Below are positions 49,094 to 61,403 of a DNA stretch of 64,000 nucleotides, piece after piece. Numbering within the stretch: position 1 is the stretch's first letter; the number at the start of each line of letters is the position of its first letter. Under the pieces are notes generated by a model. The model saw only the letters and a list, made by a program, of their open reading frames with translations, was not told the DNA's origin and searched no databases. The position numbers and the translations under genes were made by a program. Origin of the DNA: Parasponia andersonii (taxonomy: Eukaryota; Streptophyta; Magnoliopsida; Rosales; Cannabaceae); assembly GCA_002914805.1 (NCBI GenBank), contig JXTB01000114.1, forward strand, positions 905,782-969,781, written 5' to 3'.

Positions 49094-49794
49094 TAACAGC
49101 ATTGAATTTAAATAAATAAAATGTTAAGTCATACATATAAAAAAAATTGAGTACATAATGATAATCAAATTCCTTAAATAACTCTACAACAATATGATGA
49201 TTTTATAATTATATGAGCTACAATCTATTTTTCTTCTTCTCCTATCTTGCTCCATACTAAAATCGTCACCCTTCTCTTAGTAAGAAAAATTCTTCACCAC
49301 CAATCCAATATAAATAATTTTTTATATCTGTTATGATATATGTAATATATACAAATACATAATGTATGAATAAATAGATAAATATATGAATATATATAAT
49401 ATTTGACTTAGATATATGACAATATCATCAATATATGGCAAATTGATCAGATAATGTATTGTCAAGTATCTGTTTAGCCACCCAAGAAATAATGTTTTCC
49501 TTGCACAAAAAAAAAATATTTCTAGTAATTAAACAAACACTTAAAATATTATCAATATAATGGAAAATTTATCATGTACATTATATCGATTAAGTAACAA
49601 AACAAAAATCATGGAATATGACTTAAGTATGCCCAAAAACTATCAAGTGCATAAAGGCCAAAAAACAGAAAGAATTAATAAGAAAAGGAAAATAATTTTG
49701 GAAAACGAAATTGAGAAAGAATACTCAAATAAATTTATAATTAAAGAAAGCCGAAGAGAACAAAGAAGAGAATGATCTGAAGACCTTAGAAAAA

Positions 49795-50110
49795 GGAAAC
49801 CAAGAAGAGGAAAAAAGAGAGAGGGAGAGAGAGATATATATATATATCAAAAAGACAAAACTAGAAGAACATCAAACAAAACTAAGGCAATAATAAGAGC
49901 ATACCAAGCAGAGCAACCAAAGTCTAGTTAAATTCTCAAAAAATCCCGCCCAATTCTCTTAACTAAAGCATCTAATCAGATATTATTTTCATCAAATCTT
50001 AGACAATGAAAGTGGATAGACCAAGTAGTTGAACTCACACACTAAGTACAGTAATGAGTTTAAGGACAAAAACATAATCATACACATACACTCAACAACT
50101 ACCACAACCG
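49795..50110. repeat. Leader repeat, first copy (partner at 52785-53070)
   Basis: The segment from the GAGAGAGAGA tract through GAGCATAC, GCAGAGCAACCAAAG and CTCACACACTAAG recurs about 2.97 kb downstream in the same orientation. Divergence is moderate. It suggests a segmental duplication inside the Helitron leader. Confidence 0.8.
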
Positions 50111-51255
50111 GTATTAAAAAACCTCACCCATCCAAAATTACTAAGGAAACCTGGGAAGCAGAGACATATAGAAGGAAATTAAGGAAATAATAAAATTTTA
50201 TCTACCGGAATAATTAAACACCTACATAAACCAGCAAAAACCAAGAATAAGAAGCTATTTTGATCATATCCAGACCAATTAAAGTAGAAAACCTACAAAA
50301 TTTTATGAGTAGAAATATGATCATGGATAGAAAACACATAGCTAGTTCAATCACCACTAATCAATATACCTAGTCCAGACAAAATAACCAAATAACGACC
50401 TCCATAATTCTCCAAGGTCAAAAACTGAAAAATCATATTTTGAGAATACAAAAGCTCTACTACATAGTAATAGAGGCCATTATACGCGGCAATTTTTGGA
50501 CAATAAATGGGTTGCTCCATATGATAAAGAAATAAATACACATCATCGCCAAATATATAAGAAATTTTAAGATAAAAAAAAAGTACAAAAAAAAGAAGAT
50601 AGAGGGACAGTTGAATATGATTGAATAGAAGAACAAACAGAATTAATTAGCAAACAAAATTAAATAAGAAAAAGTAAGTAAAATGACTTAATAAAAAGAC
50701 AAAAGAAACAAAGATGTTAAATACAAACATATTAGAAGATATGCAAGAATAATTTACAACATCCAATTCAAAAAGAAAGAGATAAAGATTTAGATAGAAT
50801 AAGCAGTAAATAAACAGAGTATATTACTTAAGAACATAATAAAATAGAACCAAATTTAAATGCAATAGAAATTAATGAAAGATGACAATAATACATAGTA
50901 TTCAACTTCACAACAGTAGAGTACAAGCACTAATAGTATATGAACAGCATATAAAATAAACATTAATTAATAACATAACAATAGATATATATTAATCTAA
51001 AAAAGGAATGAAGAATAAGAGACATAACGAAGCATAATAAATGTTAATAATAGCTAAAATAGTTGCAAAGAAAGCTCTTAAAACCAACTTTTAGAAAAAC
51101 ACACGTTACATAAACATTAGAAAAGGGTATCAAAGAGCAATAAATATAGTCAAGAAACATAGTTGTAATTTCAATAAGTTCTAGGTAAAAAAAAAAAAAG
51201 GCGTAAAGAGAAGCAAAATATAGAAAGCAGGGTAAATAACCTAAATAACAGCAAG

Positions 51256-51257
<2 letters not shown>

Positions 51258-51290
<33 letters not shown>
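51258..51290. repeat. (AT)n microsatellite
   Basis: About sixteen AT units in the copy B leader. A low-complexity ORF read through it is not a gene. Confidence 0.95.
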
Positions 51291-51304
<14 letters not shown>

Positions 51305-51618
51305 AGGCATTGAATTAAAACTAAAGTATACATGTGGTAATATCTTAAAAGAACATGTAACAAAAAAACATATATTTAAAAACAAAAACTTACAAAGCAC
51401 AAAAACTAAAGTAAACGTAGAATAAAAATATATATTATCCTCCAAAAAAAATAACTAAAAGCTCTAAAAATATATTATAATAAAAGTTTTTCTCATTTTT
51501 GTCTCCTGTTGTCAAATTTTCTTTTATCTTTTTCTCTTTTTTTTTTCAATCTGAATGATATAAAAAATCAGAAAAGTATTAATTAAATTTGTATTAAAGA
51601 CGTCTGAAATCGTAAATG

Positions 51619-51794
51619 CAAAAGTACATATTATTAAAAGTAAAAAAACAAAGATCATCGTTAACATGGGAAAAAATCTAATACAAATAACGAAAATCAA
51701 ATAAAGCAAAAGTACGGATCATTAAATATAAAAATCGAGATCATCATTAACATAGGAAAAAATCTAAAACAGATAACAAATATCAAAAAAGATG
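51619..51794. repeat. Direct tandem repeat, 88-bp units
   Basis: CAAAAGTAC begins at 51619 and 51707. The following GATCATCxTTAACATxGGAAAAAATCTAA segment is shared by both units. Confidence 0.85.
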
Positions 51795-51889
51795 AAAAAG
51801 AGAAAATTTTGAGAATACTCTAGAAAATACTTTAGAAATCTAGAGATACAAATGTAAAATATCTAGAAATCAATATACATATATACATA

Positions 51890-51916
51890 AATATATATAT
51901 ATATATATATATATAT
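51890..51916. repeat. (AT)n microsatellite
   Basis: About thirteen AT units in the Helitron copy B leader. Confidence 0.95.
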
Positions 51917-52784
51917 TTCTCAACATTTAGAATGGAGGAAAAAAGAGCAAAAATATCATAATATTAGGAAAAAAAATTTTCATAACTATCAAAGTAATAC
52001 CAGTTATATAAGTAAAATGCCCAACGAAAATAATTTAATAATAAGACTTATATCTATAGATCAAAATCCAAAACAAACTCAATAAAAACAAATACAATAG
52101 AATAATCTTAAAAAACATAGTCATCAGAGAGTTCAACAACAAAATAAATTAAAAACAACAGAGGTTATTTTATACATGAATATAGACAAAAATCAAATAA
52201 AGAACAATAAAAAATAGAGAGAAAATAGTACCAAAAAATATATCAAAATCCAAAATAAACCCAAGAGATGAAGACAATAGACTAACCCTAAAAAACATAG
52301 TCATCCGAGAGTTAGTCTATGCTTACTTTAGTTTTTGTGCTTTGTAACACCAAAATAACCCAAGAGATAAAGACAATAGACAGCGTTAAAATAACACCAA
52401 AAAAATTACAATATAATAAATATATAGAGGAAGAAAACACCATAAAAAGAGAGAAGAGCATAGCAGAACTAAGATCTGTGCAACGAACTCAAATCAATGA
52501 AGAGAAGATCCAAAAATAGAACCAAAAAAAAAAAAACAAATGAAGATTAAAGAACACAAAAAAGAACCCTCAAAAGGGAAGAAAAAAAGAGAAATTTAAA
52601 AAAACGAATGAATAAATAAAGCTATAACCTAAAAAAACAAAAAAATAAACAAAGAAAGAAAAGAATGATCGGAAGAAAAAGAAAGAGGAAGCTGTGAAGA
52701 AAAGAGAGTTTTAGAAGGAGCCAAGGAGAACAAAAAGGAGGAAGATCTGGAAGGAAAAAAAAAAAAAAAAAAAGAGGGGGAACC

Positions 52785-53070
52785 AAGGAGAAGAGAGAGA
52801 GAGATCAAAAAGATAAAAGGAAAGTGATAATGAGAGCATACTAGGCAGAGCAACCAAAGTTCAACTAAATTTCCAAAATACCCTATCCAATTCCCTCGCT
52901 AATGCATCTAAGCAAAGATTATTTTCGTTAAATCACAGAAAATAAAAGTAAAAAAACCAAATTGCTGAATTCACACACTAAGCACAAGAATGATTTCAAG
53001 GACAAAAATATAATCATACACCAACAAACCAATGTGAACAAAATCTCACTATATGAAATTACCAAGAAGC
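52785..53070. repeat. Leader repeat, second copy
   Basis: Direct repeat of 49795-50110: GAGAGAGAGATCAAAAAG, GAGAGCATACTAGGCAGAGC, CAACCAAAGTT and TTCACACACTAAGCACA are in the same order. The homology fades after about 53070, near the presumed Helitron edge. Confidence 0.8.
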
Positions 53071-53239
53071 CTCACATCCTAAAACCACTCCTAACTACAC
53101 TCCAAGGTTAAAAACATAAAAGCACACCCTTAATTCCAAGAAAAAAAAAACAAAAATTAAAACATCCAAAAAGCTGGTTATTGTACTTTAGTATATATAA
53201 TAATACAATTTGTTGCTTATACAGTATTGGTTAAAACTT

Positions 53240-53640
53240 AAAAAACAAATAAATAAATAAATTTGGGGCTTCTTACAAAATTCCCAAAGTAACAACAATT
53301 AAAAAATCCTAGCCGAATCTTTTGAAAAATACTAGATTCATTTACAAAAATATCATTTTTTGAAAATAATGCTAGAAAACTAACACTTTTAATTAATATT
53401 TAGAAATATATCACTTTTTTCTCAATATTGGTATTCTCCTATGGTACTCAAGGTAACTAATTGGATTAGTTGTGGTAACCAATTTAGTTACTTGAAGTAA
53501 TCAGTCACTCAGCTAACTTGATCTGCTACCTCTAATATCTTATCAATTAACAAAAACTTGTATTTGTATAAATACTTTTAAAAGTAGTATTTTTCTAATT
53601 AAAATCCAGGATTTTCAAACAATTTCAAAATCCATAATTT
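53240..53640. repeat. Dispersed repeat, copy 1
   Basis: It shares with 55020-55370 and 56890-57090 a core of GGTAACTAATTTxGTTAC-type palindromes, then CTxTAATATCTTATCAATTA and TAAATAxTTTTAAAA. The central GGTAACC / GGTTACC pairs could fold. No target duplication was found. Confidence 0.65.
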
Positions 53641-54170
53641 TTTTAATATTTTTGAAAAATGGCCATGAAAAATCAAATTTTCTCATAAATTTGAAATACT
53701 CTACGTGCATTATTCTATTGTTTTTTGCTTATAATATAATTGTCATTGTAATTTATTAAAATCAATAACTAATTAATAATTAAGTGAAATGTATAGTCGT
53801 TGTATTTTTATTAAATTTTTTGCAAATCTAAGGAGTACCATATTAAGGTTGAGTCTAGGAAGTGAGGAGAACTTTTTTCACCATCTCTTTAGCAAGAGAG
53901 CTCACAATCAAAACCCTATTATTTTGCCATTCAAAAAGGGGAATTTACTTCTAGGAGTCTACTAAGCCTCTTATGATAAAATTTAAAAATACAAAATACA
54001 AAATTACTCGTAAATATTTTTAAAATTAATCCACATTCCTATGTCACATATGTCAAATTAATTGGATATTATTTTTATTAATAAACTCTAAAATACATTT
54101 TTCTCCAACAAACCCTAAGTTATTACCACCTATCATAATCCCGATCCTAATAGCACTTCCACTCGATAAG

Positions 54171-54189
54171 GGTCGAAAAATTTTCGACC
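54171..54189. repeat. Near-perfect 19-bp palindrome
   Basis: GGTCGAAAAATTTTCGACC is near-palindromic. Related TTGAAAATTTTCAA palindromes follow within 120 bp (about 54270) and at about 54395. Meaning is unknown. Confidence 0.6.
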
Positions 54190-54515
54190 ACAATAGAACT
54201 TATTTTGGCCCCTCTCCTAGTCATTATAACCAAATTTCTACCGATGATTGGAAAATTTCAACCCTAGTTGAAAATTTTCAATTACAATTGAGCCACCGGT
54301 TAGAAAGTTTTTACCGTAGCCTAGTTGAACATAAATAGCCACCTTCTCAATATCATCTCCTTCACTTTTGTTTTGTGTTCTTACTTGGTTGAAAATTTTC
54401 TACTAGGATAAAGTTGAGAGTAATTTTGGAATTTTAAAATTTTTATTAAATAAAAGTCCTAATTTTATAAATAATTTATAATTTATCCCCTTTTTTTCAT
54501 CATATGTTTTAAATA

Positions 54516-54718
54516 AGGATAATGATATGTGTACCTAAATTTTTACTAAATTTTTAATACCAACATATGTACCATGTGAGATGATAATATTCAATTAGTG
54601 AATACAATTAATATATTTGTGGTGAGTTTTAATACACAATTAAATAGTGTCAACTCAACTACCATATGTGTTGATATTAAAAACTTAGTACAAGTTTTAG
54701 TACACTTAATATTATCCT
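54516..54718. mobile_element. MITE with long TIRs and TTAAATA target duplication
   Basis: 203 bp. It begins AGGATAATGATATGTGTAC and ends GTACACTTAATATTATCCT. The two arms are inverted repeats over about 55 bases with gaps and mismatches, both containing ACTAAxTTTTTAATAxCAACA. The perfect 7-bp direct repeat TTAAATA lies at 54509-54515 and 54719-54725. No coding capacity. Similar arms occur near 61415-61580. Confidence 0.8.
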
Positions 54719-55019
54719 TTAAATAAAGGTCAAAATTGATAGTGATCTTTCAAGAAAAAACAATCTTGTGTTTGATAATACTTAATATATAGATATGAAA
54801 AGTACTCCCACTCCTTAAGCCGTGATCATATTTTTCTTTATTTATAGGTTTATTGGAGTCATTAGACCTGTTTTTCAAAATATTTTTTCTTCAATTGCGT
54901 CATCATGGGCATATAGAAGGTTTATTAGTATAATGAACAAATTAATAAGAAATGTTCATGCTAAATGTAAAAATATAAGGCTTAAAGTTGTAATTCTCAA
55001 TAGAAGGTTTTTTTTCCTT

Positions 55020-55370
55020 TTAACTAGAACTTCTTACAAAAGTCCAAGTCTCTAAAAAAATGGAAAAAATCCTACATGAGCTAAGTTTTTGAAAAATTCT
55101 AAATTTATTTGGAAATATATTATATTTTAAAAAATTTATTTAAAATACCACTTTTATTTTCGAAATTATAATTTTTTAAAGGTACTTGAGATAACTATCC
55201 ATTTATTTGGGAGTTAATCAATCGAGTTATTTGAGATAACTAATTTAGTTAGTTCAAGTAACTTGATCAATTACCTCAAGTATCTTATCAATTAGTAAAA
55301 GATGGTATTTTATAAATATTTTTAAAAATGATATTTTTCAATTTTTGGAAATTTATCATGTAAAATCAAA
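55020..55370. repeat. Dispersed repeat, copy 2
   Basis: Matches the family at 53240 and 56890: it has GATAACTAATTTAGTTA, CAATTACCTCAAGTATCTTATCAATTAGTAAAA and a TAAATATTTTTAAAAATGATATTTTTC tail. Confidence 0.65.
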
Positions 55371-56889
55371 TATCGTTTTTCTATTGGCTTCGTTTTTTGA
55401 GAGCCTAACTTTCGTCGAAACCAAGTTGGGAGCGGATGACAACAAAACGCTACGTGGGCCCCGTTTGTGAGAGCTTTTTGGTAAGCTAATATCACTTATT
55501 TAATAATTTTGGACTTTTTTATTGTGTTTGGTAAATAAATAAATATATATATATATATATTTATATAAGTGATTATCTGAGCCATTGCCACAGCTAAAAT
55601 AATAAGCAGGCAAGTGGCGGCTTCTCAAAACAAATTGTGCGGGAATATCCTCCACTTTGATGAGTTTTATGGTATACCAAAGATGCCCTCATTTAACCCT
55701 CTAAATGATAAGAAAACCCTTAATTGTAGACTTTTTTTTCACCAGGCAAGTGCGTCCTCTTCTTTTCTTTTTTTTTTTTTTTTTAAGAGTTCGATCTCTT
55801 TTCACAGCATATATTTTCTTCATATATTCAAATATATATATTTTTTCATTATTATACTTTTGGCTGCCAAAAGTTTTGTTTTTTTTTTTAATAGATGCTA
55901 AACTTTAAAAGTCTTTTGCTTTGTGAAGTACTATAATGGTTTCTTTAATTTATAAGGTCCAATGGTTTTCCTAATTAAAATATAGTAGTGAGAGATTATT
56001 TTTTTTAGAAAATTAAGTGGATGACCAATTTTTTAAATTGATTTAAATAAAAGTCCATATTTTAAAAATTATAGCTAAATGTCTATTTTTTAAAAAAATT
56101 TAATTGTGAAATATATATTGTATTTCTATTTTTATCATTAAGCGAGTTATACATTTAGCTATAAATTTAAATTTTTAAGCTTGGTCATATACTAAATTTT
56201 GGGTCAAAGAATGGCCACATAGCCAATTAGCCTTTTTTTGGGATTTTTTGTTTAGAGAGTTGCAAAAAAATGATTTTTTAATCCTAAACAAAGAAAAAAA
56301 ATGACAATTAATTTTTGCAAAGTGACTGCAAGTATTGGAGAAACATTTATCACTTGACCAAATAGCCCAATTTTAATGTTATTTTTTATTTGTTATAACA
56401 AAAGAGGCCCGGCCCAGCCCAGCTAGGGACTGACCAGGCCAAGCCNAAAGGCTTGAAAAAAGCCTTATTTGGGCTTATGGAACATAGGAATTATTCTTTT
56501 TCAATTGGAGGAGAGATGGCTGAGTTTACGTAAGATGAAAAGTAATAAATTTAATTATCTTTACTTTCATGTCAATATATTTTTTAAAAAAATATAAAAT
56601 ATTTATTTAATAATTTTTAGTAAGATATGCGAAAAAATGTAGAGATATTCGTTTTAGTCATTTCATATTTACACAGTAATTCAATCATATAGTTTACCAA
56701 ACACTCTGATACAACTTTTTTATGTCACAATACTTTTAATTTATAGTTTACCAAACACTTAACTATTTTGAGCTATAGCGAATTTTTCGTTCAATATAAT
56801 TAAAAGTGTTTTTTTTACGATCTACATCTTTACCAAACTGGTGGCCTCTAGTATCATATTTTAGGCCACTTCTACTTATGTATTGCTCG
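55371..56889. other. AT-rich spacer
   Basis: No gene is recognised. It contains an (AT)n run at about 55542-55560, a short GC-rich patch with an undetermined base at 56446, and phrases like TTTACCAAACAC that resemble MITE ends. ORFs at 55614-55908 are T-tract translations. Confidence 0.5.
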
Positions 56890-57090
56890 TATGAATTAAG
56901 GTTTCTTAAAAATTTGGAGGTAACCAATTGAGTAACTTAAGATAACTAATTTGGTTACCTCAATTACTTGACTAGTTATCTCAAATATCTTATCAATTAG
57001 TAAAAATTGTACGTTTCTAAATATTTTTAAAAATAGTACTTTTTAAAATAAACATGGGATTTTTCAAATAGTTTAAAATCCGATGTTTTC
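56890..57090. repeat. Dispersed repeat, copy 3 (short)
   Basis: It has GGTAACCAATTGAGTAAC, GATAACTAATTTGGTTACC and ATCTTATCAATTAGTAAAA, then AAATATTTTTAAAAATAGTAC. It lacks the outer parts of copies 1 and 2. Confidence 0.65.
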
Positions 57091-57844
57091 CTTTTAATAA
57101 AAAAATTCACCATATATAATCAAATTTCCTCTACAATAGAATTTATAGTAAATGTTAATTTTTTAACCTTATTTTAATGAATGGCAATTTTTGACCTATT
57201 TTATAAATGTTTGTTTTTTTAATCTACTTATGCAAAATGGTTTTTTTTAGTGGATCAATTTTTTAAATTATTTATTAGTATATATATATATATATATGTA
57301 ACAATCTATTAATTTTCTATCCATATATCAAATTTTTTATTAGTGTATCAATTTTATATTAATATATAAGTACTTTTCACAAATTAATAAACTAATATAA
57401 AAATTCAAAATTTGATTATTTATATTAGCTTTTTTTATTAACTTGGTTATTTTACAAAATATTATGATAAATGTGTTTCAAAAATGGTCATTTTTTAAAC
57501 TTAAACATATAATTCGGCCGTTTTGCTGAGAAGCTTATAAAGTATTAACTATTCATCTAATCGGGAAAAAAATAAAAAAATAAAATCAAAAACTTTTTTT
57601 TTCTTTTGATAATTGAATACCAAACAATATTGTTGTCTTGCCAATGCCTTGTTTCTTTCTATAAAACACGCCCACGTCCATCCAACAACGGGATGGGTTG
57701 AGTCTCTTTTATTTATGTACCAGTCATTATTCCTGCGCAAAAGTATAAATAAATATATTTAATGAGATAAATGTAAAATTACTATTTACTTTAGAAACTA
57801 AATTGAATATAAGCTATTATTACTATTAATATGGCATAAAAAAT

Positions 57845-58446
57845 AATATTATGACCAATTATATATATCATGAAAAAATAAGAATTTAATTAGAAATTTT
57901 CTAAAAATTTTAGAAATAGAATACGAATTAAAGAAGCTGTCATATTTTTTAATTTTATATCTACTTCAAACTTAATATATATACTAGTCATTATACTGCA
58001 CATTGCACGAGTTAGTATTAGTATTGTATACATTAAATTTAATTTATAGTTAGGTTCAATGTATTATAATATTAAAGAATGTATTTATCTCTATATTGAT
58101 TTTGATGAGACGAATGAAGCACAACTATTTGTTCAATGAATTAAATTCAATATAAAGTATCATTAATATTAATTTAAATATAATATCATACAAAATATTA
58201 AAAAATATATTTATCTCTATATTTATTTTGATGAGACGAATGTAACACAATTATTTATTCGATGGAATAAATTTATATATATATATATTACAACCAATTA
58301 TAGCATGAAAAAATAATAATATGACAATTATATCATGAAAAAATTGGAATTTAATTAGGAATTATCTAAAAATTTTGAAAATAGAATACTGATCAAAGAC
58401 GCTATCACATTTTTTTTTACTTTCTCTCTACTTCAGGCTTGATATA

Positions 58447-58460
<14 letters not shown>
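57845..58460. repeat. Nested direct repeats
   Basis: About 57850-57975 recurs at about 58320-58445 (ATCATGAAAAAAT, GGAATTTAATTAG, CTAAAAATTTTxAAAATAGAATAC). Inside, about 58075-58140 recurs at 58195-58265 (ATTTATCTCTATATTxATTTTGATGAGACGAATG). Likely remnants of one non-autonomous element duplicated in tandem. Confidence 0.75.
57983..58012 (-). other. Possible non-autonomous Helitron 3' end
   Basis: On the minus strand the order is AACTCGTGCAATGTGCAG, then TATAATGACTAGT. A GC-containing inverted stretch about ten bases before CTAG resembles plant Helitron 3' ends (hairpin then CTRR). The stem is weak and no 5' TC end was found. Confidence 0.35.

Positions 58461-58485
<25 letters not shown>
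58449..58485. repeat. (AT)n microsatellite
   Basis: About eighteen uninterrupted TA units, one of the longest simple repeats in the window. Confidence 0.95.
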
Positions 58486-58487
<2 letters not shown>

Positions 58488-58675
58488 TGGTGAAGGTAGA
58501 ATCATCACCTTTTTCCCTATAGAGGAATGCGTAATCACTTTCTTTTTTGCACTAATTGTAATTATTTGCTTAAATTATGTTATAAATTAACAATTTTATT
58601 AACCATTATACATTAGGGCTCTTAAATATGGTACACTTGGATACATCTTAATTTTCTATAACTGAGTGCTTCATA

Positions 58676-58980
58676 CACCACAACAAAAAAGAATTAGAGC
58701 AATACAACAGTTGATGCTAAAATCCTGAAAGTCGCTTCTTTGTTACCGCAATAAATCCATTAGTATAGATCCCTGTAATGATGTCTGTTAACTATTCTTC
58801 TTATGACTACGACAAATATCATTGCTGAAACAATGACAAAAAAGGTATTTGATTGACCTATACCGATGATTGAATTTGTCGTCGGTATAGGTTTCTTTAT
58901 AGCAACGATTATTTTTGAATTTGTCATCACTATAAGTATTTGAGTAATAATTAATTTATTGATTTATACACTCTACGGTA
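58676..58980. mobile_element. CACTA-like element end
   Basis: CACCACAACAAAAAA at 58676 resembles the CACTACAA-type terminus of plant CACTA elements. It is followed by subterminal motifs of alternating orientation typical of these ends: ACGACAAAT, TGTCGTCGGTATAGG and TAGCAACGATTATTTTTGAATTTGTC. The other end and a 3-bp target duplication were not found, so this is a fragment or an internal deletion derivative. Confidence 0.45.
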
Positions 58981-59754
58981 GCAATAAATGTCACTGTTTT
59001 AGATTTTTTAAAAAATAATATTTTTAATTTTTTTTTCAAACACTCTATAGGTTGTTTTAAAAACCATAATGTTTGAATATTTTTAATATCCAAAAATAAA
59101 ATCAATTAAAATTTAAAACTTCAAAATTACTAAAATTAATGTAAATTTTAGCAATATTATTCATTAATTATTAATAAATAATTAATCAATATGAAATTAA
59201 ATATTTAAATGACATTAATTTTTTAAAAAAATCAATTACATTAAGAGTTGTCTAAATTATAACAAGTATATGCAAATAAATGTAATAAACACATATAGTA
59301 AACTCTAAAAACCTAAGTCTTCATCATCTTCTTCCTCTTCTTCTTCTTCTTAGGCAAGTTTTGGAACAATTGGAAGACGTGGTGCAGGATGGGCAAAAGG
59401 AGGGGACAACGTCGGAGCGGGGCATTGAGCCAATTTAAGAATCAGTATCGAGATATATAATCTCTCACCGATTCCTGAACGGATCTAGAGTAATTTATTT
59501 CGTGAATAAAATAATGCATTGATTAATAAAAGCCACAATGTGTACCAATGTATATATTATGTCTACAAACAAAAATAATATGAAATTTCTTTCACTACTC
59601 TATACCTTATTCTCTATACGTAGGAAGAAATAAAAAAAATACCAAAAACATAAGCCATTCTTAGGCAATTAGCTTCCTACTAGAGGACCGATAGTTCAAT
59701 CCAATAGGAAATGCTTGCCTATGAATGACTTCAATTAGAAATTTTTTATTCCTT

Positions 59755-59935
59755 TACTCTAAGGGTATTTTAGGTATTTTGGGTATCATAGGGATTTTTT
59801 TGGGCATTTTGGGAGCGACTTGAGTTGGTAATTTTTTATTCCTTTATCATAAGGGTATTTTGGTAATTATATCACTACTAGCGATATTTTGGTAATTATA
59901 TGACTACTAGGGCAATTTTGGTATATTTCTTTTAG
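59755..59935. repeat. Degenerate minisatellite (TTTTGGTAATTATAT type)
   Basis: Repeating phrases of TATTTTGGTAATTATATxACTACTAGxG, period about 35, preceded by GGGTATTTTxGG units. Similar phrases recur at 62878-62985. Non-coding. Confidence 0.7.
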
Positions 59936-60841
59936 TAATTACTACTACCCCTTCGTCTACTCTCTCCATACACTAAGAGGAGTTGTTTATATTTGTACCC
60001 TGAAATAGTATAAAAGCAACAATGATCTAAATTAACTAAAAAGTTGTACACCCATCCGTTTTGGCACCTCTTATCATTTCAAGAATAAAACTTCAAAATT
60101 AGGAATAACAAAAAAACATACAACCTCAAAAAAAAAAACATGCAACCTCAAAAACTATCAAATATCTAATAATTCCTCACGATGAAATACATTTGTTTAT
60201 CTATTTCTATTATTATTATTATTATTTTCTTTATGATTATCTGCTTAAGGAGAATAGTGAGCGTAGATCAAGAATCTGAGTACTACTCCAAAATTCTATT
60301 TATTTTCTTTCTTTCTGTCTTTCTTCTTCTTTTTCTCTCTTCTTAGAAAAACCTCGTACATGTATGAAGTGGTAATAAACATGAGCCAACTACATCAAGA
60401 AGCCTCCTGCATATAGAAAAGCCAAAGTTGATCAAGGACGAGCAAACCCAATTGGCAAGCTTATCTCTGGCAATGTGAATGAGACACGTAAACAAATACT
60501 ATTTGTTTTCATTTAATCTTCAATTTAAGTTTATGTTGGCATTTCGATTTGCGCAATTTGATTAATTTAATTTTGAATTTAATGATTAATCTGATATTTG
60601 AGATCATTATTGACAAATAAAAAATTAGAAATTAATACATGATACGGGAAAATATTCTGCTGAAAAAAAAAAGTAAATAGTTAATGAATGTGATAAGTGA
60701 TATTGCACTCGGGTATAATTATCAAGTTGAGCTATCATAGATTTATTTAAGACCTACATAATTGTATAGTATGATCTTTTCATTAAAGGATAAATATGTT
60801 ATAAAAAAGAGGTACTTTTATACTATTTGGGGTATAAATAT

Positions 60842-61403
60842 TGTTGAGAATCTGACCGATCCCGATTCACCCTTCTTAAAATCTTACTTCAAAGAAATAT
60901 TAGAATAATAAAGAAATAATAATAGAGAATAGAAATCAATCTCACAATAATAACTTAAATGAAAAACTTCCAAATTAGAAGAAAAATCACTGTCTCTTAG
61001 AAAAGAATTTCACTACATGAAAAAATTCTACAATCATATAGATTTCCATCTTTTCTACTCAATGACCTTAATACACCCAAGCACTTTCTCATAAGTATTC
61101 TTCCATTCACACCTTACACCGCCACTCTTTGAAACCTCCTCTTTCATAAAGAAATTCTACTCTCTTTGAAAAGAAAAACAAAGAGAAAAGAAACGATTTA
61201 ATTAGAAGATAAAACTTGAAATAAATCCAAGTTTTGGGATGAAGAGAATAAAAAATGAAACCTCTATTTATAAGTCTTGAAAATTAATGAGAACACCATA
61301 TTTTTTTATTGCTATTACGGTTGCCTCTTTTTATTATTGTTATTACAGATACCTTTTTTTACTATTGCTATTACGACTGCCTACATGTTCACACACATCA
61401 ACA
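60842..61403 (+). mobile_element. Copia-type solo LTR (562 bp) with AATAT target duplication
   Basis: It starts TGTTGAGAATC and ends CATCAACA, with the 6-bp inverted terminus TGTTGA/TCAACA common in copia LTRs. It is flanked by AATAT at 60837-60841 and 61404-61408. CTCTATTTATAAG near 61262 is a TATA-like box on the plus strand. There is no internal region or second LTR. Short ORFs at its 3' end are not genes. Confidence 0.85.

Larger units (their letters stand above)
40169..53100 (-). mobile_element. Helitron relic, copy B
   Basis: About 13 kb with the same order and orientation as copy A: leader, RepHel, RPA70-like gene. It lacks the solo LTR and the gypsy insertion and retains the Pif1 C-terminal domain. 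Stops and frameshifts throughout make it inactive. The left edge is where homology to copy A starts. The right edge, about 53100, is approximate, set by the end of leader repeats. It lies 16.5 kb beyond the end of copy A, with the MADS gene between them. Confidence 0.8.

Noticed and set aside
54822-55055. ORF of 77 residues beginning M-I-I-F-F-F
   Set aside because: No recognisable motif; its 3' part overlaps the edge of a dispersed repeat.
56510-56527. Stretch resembling the 5' end of a plastid tRNA-Ser gene (GGAGAGATGGCTGAG)
   Set aside because: Only about 16 bases match; no anticodon arm, T arm or acceptor partner follows, so it is chance or a tiny plastid fragment.
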